Assembly: GCA_030671165.1 (NCBI GenBank)
Contig: DAOVAG010000011.1
Coordinates: 1 to 12,605 of the forward strand
Source of the DNA: Candidatus Bathyarchaeota archaeon
GTDB taxonomy: Archaea; Thermoproteota; Bathyarchaeia; RBG-16-48-13; GCA-020355125
DNA: 12,605 nt
Reading direction: 5' to 3'
Under the pieces are notes generated by a model. The model did not search any database, was not told the DNA's origin, and saw only the letters and a program-made list of their open reading frames with translations. Both the position numbers and the translations under genes were made by a program. Positions 1 through 6,494 of the stretch are shown piece after piece (position 1 is the first letter of the stretch; each line of letters opens with the position of its first letter).

Positions 1-637
1 GACATATTTGATGAAAAATAATAGATTACTTTCAGCGATTATTTTGTTTCTAATTCATAAGTTGTCTTTTAATAAATAAGAATTTTTTTGATTTACGTTA
101 TTCGTATTATTACTATTTTTCAATATACTATTTGAATGATATTTTTTTAAATGTTTATGTTATGAAGAAGCTTTTTTTTCAAATCACCCACACCATATAA
201 CATCTGATTAATGCAATACTCTTTACTGGATTGGTCTTCTCGAATTATCGAAAACTATTTTTTAGTTTTTTATAGGTTTTTAAGAACTAATTTGTCTTGA
301 TACGACGATATAACTCTAGTAAAGCACATGTTTTTTATTTTTATTACCACATTTCTACCCTCATACGTTAGATTTCTTGGATTCTTCTCCAATTTCTAGA
401 TTCTGTTATTGAATATCGACTTAATCATTTTAATAATATTATATTCTATTCACCTTTTCTCTGAAATTATCAGAGAATACCTATTCTAGAAAGTTAAAGT
501 TGAAGATATGAGACAATTTGAACCATTTAAGATTTAGTATGAAACAATTTAACACATTAATAATCTATCCCGAAATAACTCAATGACGAAGAGAATGCTT
601 GGTATAAAAAGAGATTGGGCTGAATGTATGTCTCTTA
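1..637. other. AT-rich stretch without a recognisable gene
   Basis: I find no convincing open reading frame or structured RNA here. The stretch is dominated by runs of T on the plus strand and has scattered stops in all frames. The only clear local structure is a hairpin at 457-477 (listed separately). An A5 run at 606-610, which reads as U5 in the minus-strand transcript, lies about 30 nt past the stop of the CooC-like gene and could contribute to ending that transcript. No CRISPR-like repeats, tRNA or insertion-sequence ends are visible. Confidence 0.6.
457..477. repeat. Small hairpin, 8-bp inverted repeat
   Basis: TTCTCTGA (457-464) and TCAGAGAA (470-477) form a perfect 8-bp stem around a 5-nt loop. 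It lies about 160 nt beyond the end of the minus-strand CooC-like gene, in sequence with no gene. It could be a transcript-end structure or chance in an AT-rich region. No U-tract directly follows on either strand, so a terminator call is not justified. Confidence 0.35.
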
Positions 638-1426
638 TCAAGCCTTCTCTAGCAATCGTTCAACTATCATCATAATGCTTTTTACACCCGTTGTCGGATT
701 AGAAATATCTATTACTGTCCCACCTGTTGCATCAGTTTTTTTAATTACTTCATCATAAGGAATGAATCCGAGTAAAGGAATATTATTCTTTAGAAAATAT
801 TGTTTAATCATCTTCTCATCGGAATCATCACATACCTTATTACCAATAGCAAAGATATTTCTAAGCCCCATCTCATTAGAAAGCCTAAAGATTCTTTTTG
901 CAGTCTCTAGCGATTTCAAGTTTGGTTCACAAACTATCAACATTACATCAATATATTCGACTGTACCCCTACCTAAATGTTCAACTCCAGCGACCATGTC
1001 TACTACAACCACCTCTTTACGCTTTGTCAGAAGGTGTCGAAGTAAAGCTCTAATTAAGGTGTTAGCTGGACACATACACCCTTGTCCCGCAGATCTAACA
1101 GCGCCCATGATTAGGAGTGGAACACCTACTGGAGACTCAACACTAAATTTCTGAACTATATCATCAACCTGGAAAGAAATACGAAAGAGGGATCCATAAG
1201 AACCGGGTTTCACCCCTGTTTTTTCTTCGATCAAGTTAGAGTTCTCTGAGATCGGCAGTATTTTATCTGCTTCTTCAGGAGTTATTCCTAAACTAAAAGC
1301 CAGTGTGGTATTTGGGTCTGCATCAATAGCTAACACTTTAAATCCTTTTTGCATGAATATACGGGCTAATAATGCCGCTATGGTTGTCTTACCAGTTCCC
1401 CCCTTCCCAGATACTGCAATTTTCAT
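638..1426 (-). CDS. cooC: CooC/AcsF-type nickel-insertion ATPase (MinD/SIMIBI family)
   Basis: 262-residue cytoplasmic P-loop ATPase. The deviant Walker A motif SGKGGTGKTT is at residues 6-15, with the signature lysine K8. AIDADPN follows at 33-39, and a hydrophobic Walker B-like strand ending in VVVVDMVAGVEHLGRGT is at about 139-155. A CxC pair, C117 and C119 in GQGCMCPAN, matches the metal-binding cysteines of CooC, which bridge the dimer and bind nickel or zinc. In known systems CooC/AcsF matures the Ni-Fe-S clusters of CO dehydrogenase or acetyl-CoA synthase using ATP. The length is normal for the family. It stands alone: no CODH/ACS subunit is in the window, so its client is inferred. 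The ATG lies about 22 nt below a TATA-like element (1443-1454), suggesting a very short leader or none. A general MinD-like role is the alternative, but the CxC argues for CooC. Confidence 0.82.
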   Translation of the reverse strand: MKIAVSGKGGTGKTTIAALLARIFMQKGFKVLAIDADPNTTLAFSLGITPEEADKILPISENSNLIEEKTGVKPGSYGSLFRISFQVDDIVQKFSVESPVGVPLLIMGAVRSAGQGCMCPANTLIRALLRHLLTKRKEVVVVDMVAGVEHLGRGTVEYIDVMLIVCEPNLKSLETAKRIFRLSNEMGLRNIFAIGNKVCDDSDEKMIKQYFLKNNIPLLGFIPYDEVIKKTDATGGTVIDISNPTTGVKSIMMIVERLLEKA

Positions 1427-1442
1427 TTTTTCTCACGTTCTA

Positions 1443-1454
1443 AATATATATTTA
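1443..1454 (-). promoter_or_regulatory. TATA-like element of the CooC-like gene
   Basis: An AATATATATTTA-type block is centred about 22-25 nt upstream of the minus-strand ATG at 1426. That is the distance expected between an archaeal TATA box and the transcription start if the mRNA is leaderless or nearly so. A GTGAG just before the ATG could act as a weak ribosome-binding sequence if the start lies further up. Called from position and composition only. Confidence 0.4.
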
Positions 1455-1560
1455 TTCAATACATCTGTAGGTTAACCAATTTGATAAATCAGGTTTTCTA
1501 TTTTTAATCTCAAGAATTGTTCCGATAAAACGTATCATCAGTTAGTATTATCAACCCTCA

Positions 1561-1890
1561 GGTGAGTAATGGATCACTGAAGATCGACGTCCGGTTTTCC
1601 ACGAACCATTAACAACCGGTCTCATACCCGCTACCCTCTAAGCGCTGATCGTCTGAGTTTAGGTTGCTCTCTTCCGAGTCTAGCCAGATTCGCTCAGTAA
1701 GTATGGAAATAATCTCCGCGAAGAGACTATCCCAGAGCCGTCAACCCGAGAGGACAGGTATTCATTGTCGGTACGTTAAAGATTGAGAGGAGCCTAAGCG
1801 CCTCACCTCAGCATTGTCCGCCGTATAGGGGGTTTGCGGTCAGGATTTCTCCTTAGGGAACCCCTAGTTCCCACTTAGATCCACCACTCA
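1561..1890 (-). ncRNA. Signal recognition particle RNA (archaeal 7S RNA)
   Basis: A GC-richer island of about 330 nt, read on the minus strand. The SRP54-binding helix 8 tip is clear: CUAGACUCGGAAGAGAGCAAC with a GGAA tetraloop (plus-strand 1672-1675), bounded by a CUGAG/CUCAG stem (1692-1696 with 1653-1657). The ends close as helix 1: GAGUGGUGGAUC (1878-1889) pairs over 12 bp, with G-U wobbles, to GAUCCAUUACUC (1564-1575). A long hairpin at 1705-1733 fits helix 6. In the Alu domain, helix 3 is GGGAAC/GUUCCC (1856-1872) with loop UAGGG, and helix 4 is CCGC/GCGG (1818-1839) with a loop containing CCCCCUA; the loops are complementary, as in archaeal and eukaryotic SRP RNA. With SRP19 and SRP54 the RNA targets signal-peptide proteins to the membrane. 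Exact ends are estimated from helix 1 and the promoter. Confidence 0.9.
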
Positions 1891-1912
1891 ACATGAATAA
1901 TGTTTGGGACTT

Positions 1913-1926
1913 CTATAAAGATTTCG
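1913..1926 (-). promoter_or_regulatory. BRE/TATA promoter of the SRP RNA gene
   Basis: On the minus strand CGAAAT is followed by CTTTATAG, a good BRE plus TATA arrangement. The TATA centre is about 26 nt before the start of helix 1 of the SRP RNA (around 1889-1891), the canonical archaeal spacing. This fixes the likely RNA 5' end and strand. Confidence 0.6.
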
Positions 1927-1999
1927 TACAAACTTAATAGACCTGTTACTAAGGTCAAATAGTTTAGAGAGTTATCTTAGATTCTTTTATGGAATAAAA

Positions 2000-2122
2000 A
2001 TGAACTTAAAAACGGACATATTCATCATTTCTTTTTTAGGTACATTTATTATTCTCCTAATCTCAATCATAGTCTATAACTTATCTTTATATTCTTTCCA
2101 ACTTTTTCTTGTAACAGAATAG
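2000..2122 (+). CDS. Possible small single-span membrane peptide
   Basis: ATG to TAG frame of 40 residues lying between the two divergent RNA genes. Residues 1-6 are polar (MNLKTD). They are followed by about 20 hydrophobic residues (IFIISFLGTFIILLISIIVY) and a short tail ending in VTE, so the peptide would make one transmembrane helix. A weak GGA lies about 7 nt before the ATG; there is no strong ribosome-binding site. T-rich non-coding DNA readily yields hydrophobic frames, so this may be chance. I recognise no family. A 5-bp hairpin with a GGAA loop (2121-2134) overlaps the stop codon. Confidence 0.22.
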   Translation: MNLKTDIFIISFLGTFIILLISIIVYNLSLYSFQLFLVTE

Positions 2123-2170
2123 ACTGGAAAGTCTTAAATTATCGAAGATTATTCAATTGTTTTTATAAAA

Positions 2171-2287
2171 GCCGGGGTATCCTAGCCTGGAATGGAGCAG
2201 GCCTGCTAAGTCTGTGACCCTTGGGGTCTCACGGGTTCAAAGTTCTAAGAGGAACCTCTTAGGATGAAAATCCCGTCCCCGGCGCCA
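2171..2287 (+). tRNA. tRNA-Ser(GCT) with a 29-nt intron in the T-loop
   Basis: Acceptor stem GCCGGGG (2171-2177) pairs with CCCCGGC (2277-2283), followed by discriminator G and an encoded CCA (2285-2287). The D arm has a TCC/GGA stem. The anticodon stem CAGGC/GTCTG (2198-2202, 2210-2214) holds loop CTGCTAA with anticodon GCT at 2205-2207, which reads AGC/AGU serine codons. A long variable arm, GACCC/GGGTC (2216-2228), confirms the type II tRNA class of serine. The T stem is ACGGG/CCCGT (2231-2235, 2272-2276). Removing 2242-2270 restores the standard 7-nt T-loop TTCAAAT. Upstream, an AT-rich block near 2133-2141 is at a plausible TATA distance, and a T5 run right after the CCA may end transcription. 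Confidence 0.93.
2242..2270 (+). other. Archaeal tRNA intron at non-canonical position 59/60, with BHB splice motif
   Basis: The intron begins at G2242 and ends at A2270. The precursor folds as a strict bulge-helix-bulge: the T stem, then a 4-bp central helix UUCA (2236-2239) with UGAA (2265-2268), flanked by two 3-nt bulges, AAG (2240-2242) and AAU (2269-2271), then a 9-bp intron stem UUCUAAGAG/CUCUUAGGA closed by GAAC. Cutting after the second base of each bulge, as archaeal splicing endonuclease does, yields exactly a 7-nt T-loop. This places the intron between tRNA positions 59 and 60. Confidence 0.9.
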
Positions 2288-2482
2288 TTTTTAATTCAAA
2301 TTTATGGCACATTAACTAATGATCAAAATTACTCAGAAAAAACAGATTATCGAATTAATCATTAAAATAATCTAAAAACTATCTAATTCAAAATTGTCAC
2401 AATTATAATTTTCTCAGTGTAGAAATTTTATCAAAATACTTGTTATAGAAACAAACGAGTGTCTTATTATATCAATATATCA

Positions 2483-2599
2483 CTAAGTGAGTGTTAATAA
2501 CTTCTTTTCATCATAAATGTAGGGTGAATCTTCATTTTTCTCCATAAATGCGATGATCAGTTTTGTGATTTCTCTTGCTTCTAGAGTTCCGTAGAGCAT
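2483..2599 (-). CDS. Doubtful small ORF, 38 residues
   Basis: The minus-strand ATG (2597-2599) to TAG (2483-2485) frame encodes an even mix of charged and hydrophobic residues, beginning MLYGTLEAREITKLIIAFMEK, with a helix-like first half. The composition looks more protein-like than the surrounding frames. Against it: no ribosome-binding site at normal spacing (an AGAGGA lies about 13 nt upstream), short length, and no recognised family. A different reading frame just upstream (SLEKIKKRGQV...) is also open without a start, so this could equally be the remains of a decayed gene. Confidence 0.2.
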   Translation of the reverse strand: MLYGTLEAREITKLIIAFMEKNEDSPYIYDEKKLLTLT

Positions 2600-2872
2600 C
2601 TTGTCGTTACTTGTCCTCTTTTTTTAATCTTCTCAAGTGAATGTGTTTATTATTAAAGAAAATTCATAATAGACTAAGCGCGCATGATTTATTGTTCACG
2701 TAAATCATCTTTACAGCAGAGTGTAAATAGTGTATGGGAAGCTTATGTGCAACTAATAATGGAAAATTTAATAAGAGTTACATTATGCTCTCATGGAGAA
2801 ATTGATAGTAAAATAAATCAAGATGGATATTACCAAACTAAACCTTAACACATGCTACTGAAAAGGGATTTT

Positions 2873-2877
2873 GGAGG
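2873..2877 (+). promoter_or_regulatory. Ribosome-binding site that selects a TTG start
   Basis: GGAGG lies 6 nt before TTG at 2884. The next in-frame ATG (2899) would be about 21 nt away, too far, so TTG is preferred as the MATE start. Confidence 0.7.
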
Positions 2878-2883
2878 AATATC

Positions 2884-4263
2884 TTGCCGGGACAATCGAT
2901 GAGAAAACAGATACTTGAAGGTGATATAATCCGCACAGCCATGACCTTGGCTTGGCCCGTGATGCTTTCTAATGCTTTTCAGACAGTTTATAACTTAACG
3001 GATGCCTTTTGGTTAGGGAAGCTGGGGCCAGAAGCCGTAGCAGCCCCATCAATTGCTTGGCCCATTATATTTCTTCTCATTTCGTTAAGCGGAGGGTTCG
3101 GGATAGCTGGATTGGCATTGGTGTCTCAATATATTGGTGCAGGAGAACCTGAAAAAGCCAATAAAGCCGCTGGTCAACTACTCACTATCCTCCTAACGGC
3201 CTCTTCTATTGCTGCAATTGTAGGCTTTTTTCTCGCTGAAAGCATTCTTAAACTCATGAATGTCCCAGAAGGAATATTAAGCGGAACAACTAGCTACCTG
3301 AAGATTACATTTCTAGGATTACCATTTATGTTTTCCCATTTTGGATTTCAAGCATTGTTACGAGGATACGGAGATACAAGAACCCCAATGATACTGTCTG
3401 TCTCTTCTGCATTGGTAGATACAATCTTGGATCCATTCTTCATATTTGGATGGTTAGGTCTACCCGCGATGGGAGTAACTGGAGCCGCTTTGACAACAGT
3501 GATAACGCGAGGTGTTTCAGGAGTTATCGGTATGTATCTTTTGTTTTCTGGAAAAGTTGGAATAAAGTTAAAACTGGCTCATCTTAAACCCGACTTTCAT
3601 TTGATGAAGCGGATTTTCTCCATAGGGCTCCCATCTTCAATTGGTCAAAGTGGCACTGCTCTAGGATTTAATTTACTTACATCTCTTATTTCAACTGAAG
3701 ATAGTGTATTGGGAGGAACCGGATTACTGTTAAGTGCATATGGAATTGGGAACCGTATTTCTAGTCTAGTTCAAATAATAATTATAGGTGGCGTGAGCGC
3801 CCTATCCACCATGGTGGGCCAGAATATCGGGGCCGATCAAACCGAAAGGGTTAGAGAGATTGTGAAAAAACTATTTATCGCTTTTATCGCGATGTCAATA
3901 GTGGAAAGTATATTCATCTATTTACTTCGGATACCGATATACCAGTTCTTTATAGATAATGAATCAGTAATAAGCCTTGGTTCAACATACATCACATTTT
4001 TCATACCATTTATTCCATTCTTCACGATATTTCGCCTATGTACGAGTGTATTTGAAGCCGCTGGAAAGACCAGAATCTCGATGTCACTATCACTCATAAG
4101 ATTATGGGGGATGAGAATTCTCCTATCTTGCATATTCTACTATGTTTTCAAAATGGGAGTTAATGGAATATGGCTTGGGTTGGCATTGGGAAATCTTGGA
4201 GCTGCCATTCTTTCAATCGTGTTGCTTTCAAAAAGTAAATGGCAACAAAAAATTATAGAATAA
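2884..4263 (+). CDS. MATE family efflux transporter
   Basis: 459-residue polytopic membrane protein with the twofold architecture of MATE transporters (about 12 membrane helices). The N-lobe shows NLTDAFWLGKLGPEAVAA (37-54), SQYIGAGEPEKANK (81-94), QALLRGYGDTRTPM (156-169) and GVTGAALTTVI (197-207). The C-lobe repeats the plan after GLPSSIGQSG (248-257), with GQNIGADQTERVRE (312-325) echoing the N-lobe loop. D40 in NLTD is at the place of the helix-1 aspartate that couples cation flux in characterised archaeal MATEs. The family exports drugs or organic cations against Na+ or H+ entry; the substrate here is unknown. Length is normal. The TTG start is chosen on the ribosome-binding site. It appears monocistronic: nearly 290 nt separate it from the next gene. 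Confidence 0.9.
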   Translation: MPGQSMRKQILEGDIIRTAMTLAWPVMLSNAFQTVYNLTDAFWLGKLGPEAVAAPSIAWPIIFLLISLSGGFGIAGLALVSQYIGAGEPEKANKAAGQLLTILLTASSIAAIVGFFLAESILKLMNVPEGILSGTTSYLKITFLGLPFMFSHFGFQALLRGYGDTRTPMILSVSSALVDTILDPFFIFGWLGLPAMGVTGAALTTVITRGVSGVIGMYLLFSGKVGIKLKLAHLKPDFHLMKRIFSIGLPSSIGQSGTALGFNLLTSLISTEDSVLGGTGLLLSAYGIGNRISSLVQIIIIGGVSALSTMVGQNIGADQTERVREIVKKLFIAFIAMSIVESIFIYLLRIPIYQFFIDNESVISLGSTYITFFIPFIPFFTIFRLCTSVFEAAGKTRISMSLSLIRLWGMRILLSCIFYYVFKMGVNGIWLGLALGNLGAAILSIVLLSKSKWQQKIIE

Positions 4264-4421
4264 GAAGCGCGCGCCAAAAAGACTGGTTTAATTAATAATA
4301 GCGATAGGTATCCGGAAAGTTTTCGTCAAGTCATCTAATCTTTATTGAGTTTGAATGATATTTTGTTGCTATATTACTGTTAGCACTTTTTGTAATTTCA
4401 TCTTATGAAAATGTTGCGGAA

Positions 4422-4428
4422 TTTTTTT
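4422..4428 (+). terminator. T7 run, candidate transcript end of the MATE gene
   Basis: A run of seven T about 160 nt after the MATE stop, preceded by a T5 run at 4387-4391. Archaeal RNA polymerase can stop at U-tracts without a hairpin, so these are the best candidates. No strong stem precedes them. Confidence 0.3.
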
Positions 4429-4479
4429 AGAAATTATAAATCAACTTTACGATCTCTTCGGAATTAGTTTACAAGTGTT

Positions 4480-4511
4480 CTATGTTTTTGAACAGGCGTT
4501 CAAAAACATAG
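4480..4511. repeat. Perfect 14-bp palindromic dyad upstream of the propeller gene
   Basis: CTATGTTTTTGAAC (4480-4493) and GTTCAAAAACATAG (4498-4511) are exact reverse complements around the 4-nt spacer AGGC. The dyad ends 39 nt before the ATG of the beta-propeller gene and directly abuts an AT-rich TATA-like stretch (4513-4520). It is thus well placed to be an operator bound by a dimeric regulator over or next to the BRE, or an RNA hairpin if transcribed from upstream. It is not followed by a U-tract, so a bacterial-style terminator is unlikely. The winged-helix gene of the same operon is a natural candidate binder (inference). Confidence 0.75.
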
Positions 4512-4512
4512 G

Positions 4513-4520
4513 ATTAAATT
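4513..4520 (+). promoter_or_regulatory. TATA-like element before the propeller gene
   Basis: ATTAAATT is centred about 34 nt upstream of the ATG at 4551, which would put the transcript start near 4541-4545 and leave a leader of under 10 nt. No ribosome-binding sequence precedes the ATG (TTGATTTAA), which agrees with a short-leader or leaderless mRNA. The call rests on composition and spacing only. Confidence 0.35.
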
Positions 4521-4550
4521 GCATATTACCCTTGATAATACTTGATTTAA

Positions 4551-6443
4551 ATGAATCTTTCTGGTTTTAAATTGTACGGAAATAAGCGGAAAACACTATC
4601 AACAGCATTTATCACATTTGTTCTTGGGATTTCTTTAGGCGGAGTCATGTGGCATTTTGGTGGTGTCTACTCACCTTATTCAAATTTATCAGTTGATATA
4701 GATTCATTAAATAAATTTTCAACATATGACGAATTGAAAATATTTCTAGAGACTAATTCAAACAGTAATATTTACTCTCCCTATCTCACAAGAGACGGAT
4801 GGTTGTTTACTGATGGAATGTCACAAGCTGAATTTAGCCAAGATGACATTCCTGATTTTTCAGCCACTAATATCCAAGTTGCTGGTGTGGATGAAGCAGA
4901 TCAAGTGAAAACAGATGGAGAATACATTTACATCGTAACAGGAAAGACTATAGTCATTGTCAAAGCATATCCCGCTGAGGATGCTCTAGTTATATCCAGG
5001 TTAGAACTAAACAAGACAATTAACGGGATCTTCTTAAATGAAGATAAACTAGCTGTTTTTCTTATTGAACCTGAAGTCTACTATTCAAATCCACGTGATG
5101 ATGGTACTCTTCCCCACGGGACTACTATTCAGATATATGATGTCTCAAATAAGGCTTCTCCAACTTTGGATAGACGCGTTATCATAGATGGATATTACTT
5201 TAACTCTAGGATGATCGGTGATTACGTATATGTAATCACCAACTATCCTGCTTACTTTGATAAAAATGACGTAAGCTTACCAACGATACAATCCGGAGAG
5301 ATCAAAGTAGAGGTTGAAGCTTCCAATGTTTACTACTCAAATCACTCCGACGCTTTCTATACATTCACTAATATAATCGCTTTCAACATTCAAGATCCTG
5401 AAGAAATCTTTTCATATGAAACATTCCTTATAGGAATGGCCTGCCATCTCTATGTATCACCGAACAATATCTATATTGTCTCTCCCCGTTATTTAGAAAT
5501 CGATTCCGAGCAATTAAGTGGAAGTATTATACATAAACTCAGTGTTCAAAACGGAGAGATAAACTATTTAACAGATGGATTCGTCCCAGGATGGATTCTA
5601 AACCAGTTCTCCATGGATGAGTATAACGATTTTTTCAGAATAGCGACCAGCAGTGGACATACCCCTCAAAGAGGAATTTCTTCGATGAATAATGTTTACA
5701 TCTTCGATACCAATATGATCATTGTTGGCAGAGTTGAGGGCCTTGCCCCAGGTGAAGACCTCCATTCAGCAAGATTCATGGGTGATAAGTGTTACTTAGT
5801 GACCTTTAAGAAAATTGATCCTCTCTTTGTAATCGATTTATCTGACTCAGAAAACCCAATTGTTCTGGGTAAATTAAAAATTCCAGGATATTCCGATTAT
5901 CTTCATCCTTATGATGAGACTCATCTAATAGGAGTCGGGAAGGAGACTATTGAAGCAGAAGAAGGAGACTTTGCATGGTATCAAGGAGTGAAACTATCCC
6001 TTTTCGATTTAAGTGATGTCTCAAAACCTAAAGAACTAGCTAAGTATGAAATCGGTGATAGAGGAACCGACTCTCTTGTGTTACGGGATCACAAAGCATT
6101 CCTCTTCAGCAGATCAAATAATCTTCTTGTTATACCAGTTCTTGTTGCAAAGATCGACCCAGATATGTATCCTGAAGAGATACCCTCCAATGCTTACGGA
6201 GAATACGTTTTTCAAGGTGCATATGTCTTACATGTATCATTGGATGATGATATTTCAGTGAGAGGGAGAATTACCCATTTAGATAACGACGATTTACTGA
6301 AGAGTGGTTACTACTTTGAGTCCAAATATGCCGTAAAGAGGGCACTCTTTATCAACGATGTTCTTTACACAATCTCCAATGCAATAATTAAGATGAATAC
6401 CCTTGAAAATCTAAATGAGATAAATGCATTAGAATTACTATAA
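4551..6443 (+). CDS. Membrane-anchored extracytoplasmic beta-propeller domain protein
   Basis: 630 residues. A short basic N-terminus (KLYGNKRKT) and one hydrophobic segment at about 17-38 form a signal anchor; the rest should face outward. The signature ATNIQVAGVDEADQVKTDGEYIYIV (105-129) is characteristic of the Pfam beta-propeller family known as Beta_propel (PF09826), found mainly in archaea and some bacteria. The body shows repeating blade-like strands with IYDVSN, VYVITN, IYIVSP, YIFDTN, FVIDLSDSENP and LFDLSDVSKP, where a hydrophobic strand is followed by an Asp/Ser turn. No catalytic residues are evident, so a binding, sensing or scaffold role is likelier than an enzyme. It shares a 51-nt gap with the downstream winged-helix gene, suggesting co-transcription. 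The start is the first ATG of the frame and precedes the anchor. Family call is strong; function is unknown. Confidence 0.85.
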   Translation: MNLSGFKLYGNKRKTLSTAFITFVLGISLGGVMWHFGGVYSPYSNLSVDIDSLNKFSTYDELKIFLETNSNSNIYSPYLTRDGWLFTDGMSQAEFSQDDIPDFSATNIQVAGVDEADQVKTDGEYIYIVTGKTIVIVKAYPAEDALVISRLELNKTINGIFLNEDKLAVFLIEPEVYYSNPRDDGTLPHGTTIQIYDVSNKASPTLDRRVIIDGYYFNSRMIGDYVYVITNYPAYFDKNDVSLPTIQSGEIKVEVEASNVYYSNHSDAFYTFTNIIAFNIQDPEEIFSYETFLIGMACHLYVSPNNIYIVSPRYLEIDSEQLSGSIIHKLSVQNGEINYLTDGFVPGWILNQFSMDEYNDFFRIATSSGHTPQRGISSMNNVYIFDTNMIIVGRVEGLAPGEDLHSARFMGDKCYLVTFKKIDPLFVIDLSDSENPIVLGKLKIPGYSDYLHPYDETHLIGVGKETIEAEEGDFAWYQGVKLSLFDLSDVSKPKELAKYEIGDRGTDSLVLRDHKAFLFSRSNNLLVIPVLVAKIDPDMYPEEIPSNAYGEYVFQGAYVLHVSLDDDISVRGRITHLDNDDLLKSGYYFESKYAVKRALFINDVLYTISNAIIKMNTLENLNEINALELL

Positions 6444-6494
6444 TTCTTAATTTCAATATATAGAACATGATGGAAGGAGATCTAGTTTCTAAAG

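Larger units (their letters stand above)
2288..2883. other. Mostly non-coding region between tRNA-Ser and the MATE gene
   Basis: AT-rich, with frequent stops on both strands. It holds a T5 run after the tRNA, one doubtful 38-codon frame on the minus strand (listed separately), and only tiny frames on the plus strand (29 codons or fewer near 2760-2850). A GCGCGC cluster at 2678-2683 stands out in base composition. The last 10-15 nt carry the ribosome-binding site of the MATE gene. I see no RNA fold or repeat array. Confidence 0.5.

Noticed and set aside
1..637. C/D box guide RNA or CRISPR-like repeats
   Set aside because: A TGATGA-like sequence at 9-14 has no matching D box at suitable spacing, and no repeated unit with spacers is present.
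762..1154. 130-codon open frame on the plus strand inside the CooC-like gene
   Set aside because: Antisense shadow of a strongly conserved ATPase; its translation has no recognisable features and no ribosome-binding site.
1561..1890. RNase P RNA as the identity of the GC-rich RNA island
   Set aside because: The conserved RNase P blocks are not present in either strand, while the SRP helix 8 GGAA tip, the pairing ends and the complementary Alu loops all fit SRP RNA.
2121..2134. 5-bp hairpin AGACT-GGAA-AGTCT before tRNA-Ser
   Set aside because: Too short to support as a terminator or RNA element without comparative data.
2171..2287. tRNA pseudogene with an insertion
   Set aside because: The insertion has an exact bulge-helix-bulge and its removal restores a perfect T-loop; all stems are intact and CCA is encoded, so it is a spliced functional tRNA.
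4480..4511. Rho-independent-type terminator for the MATE gene
   Set aside because: The stem is AT-rich, lies over 200 nt after the stop, and is not followed by a T-run on either strand.
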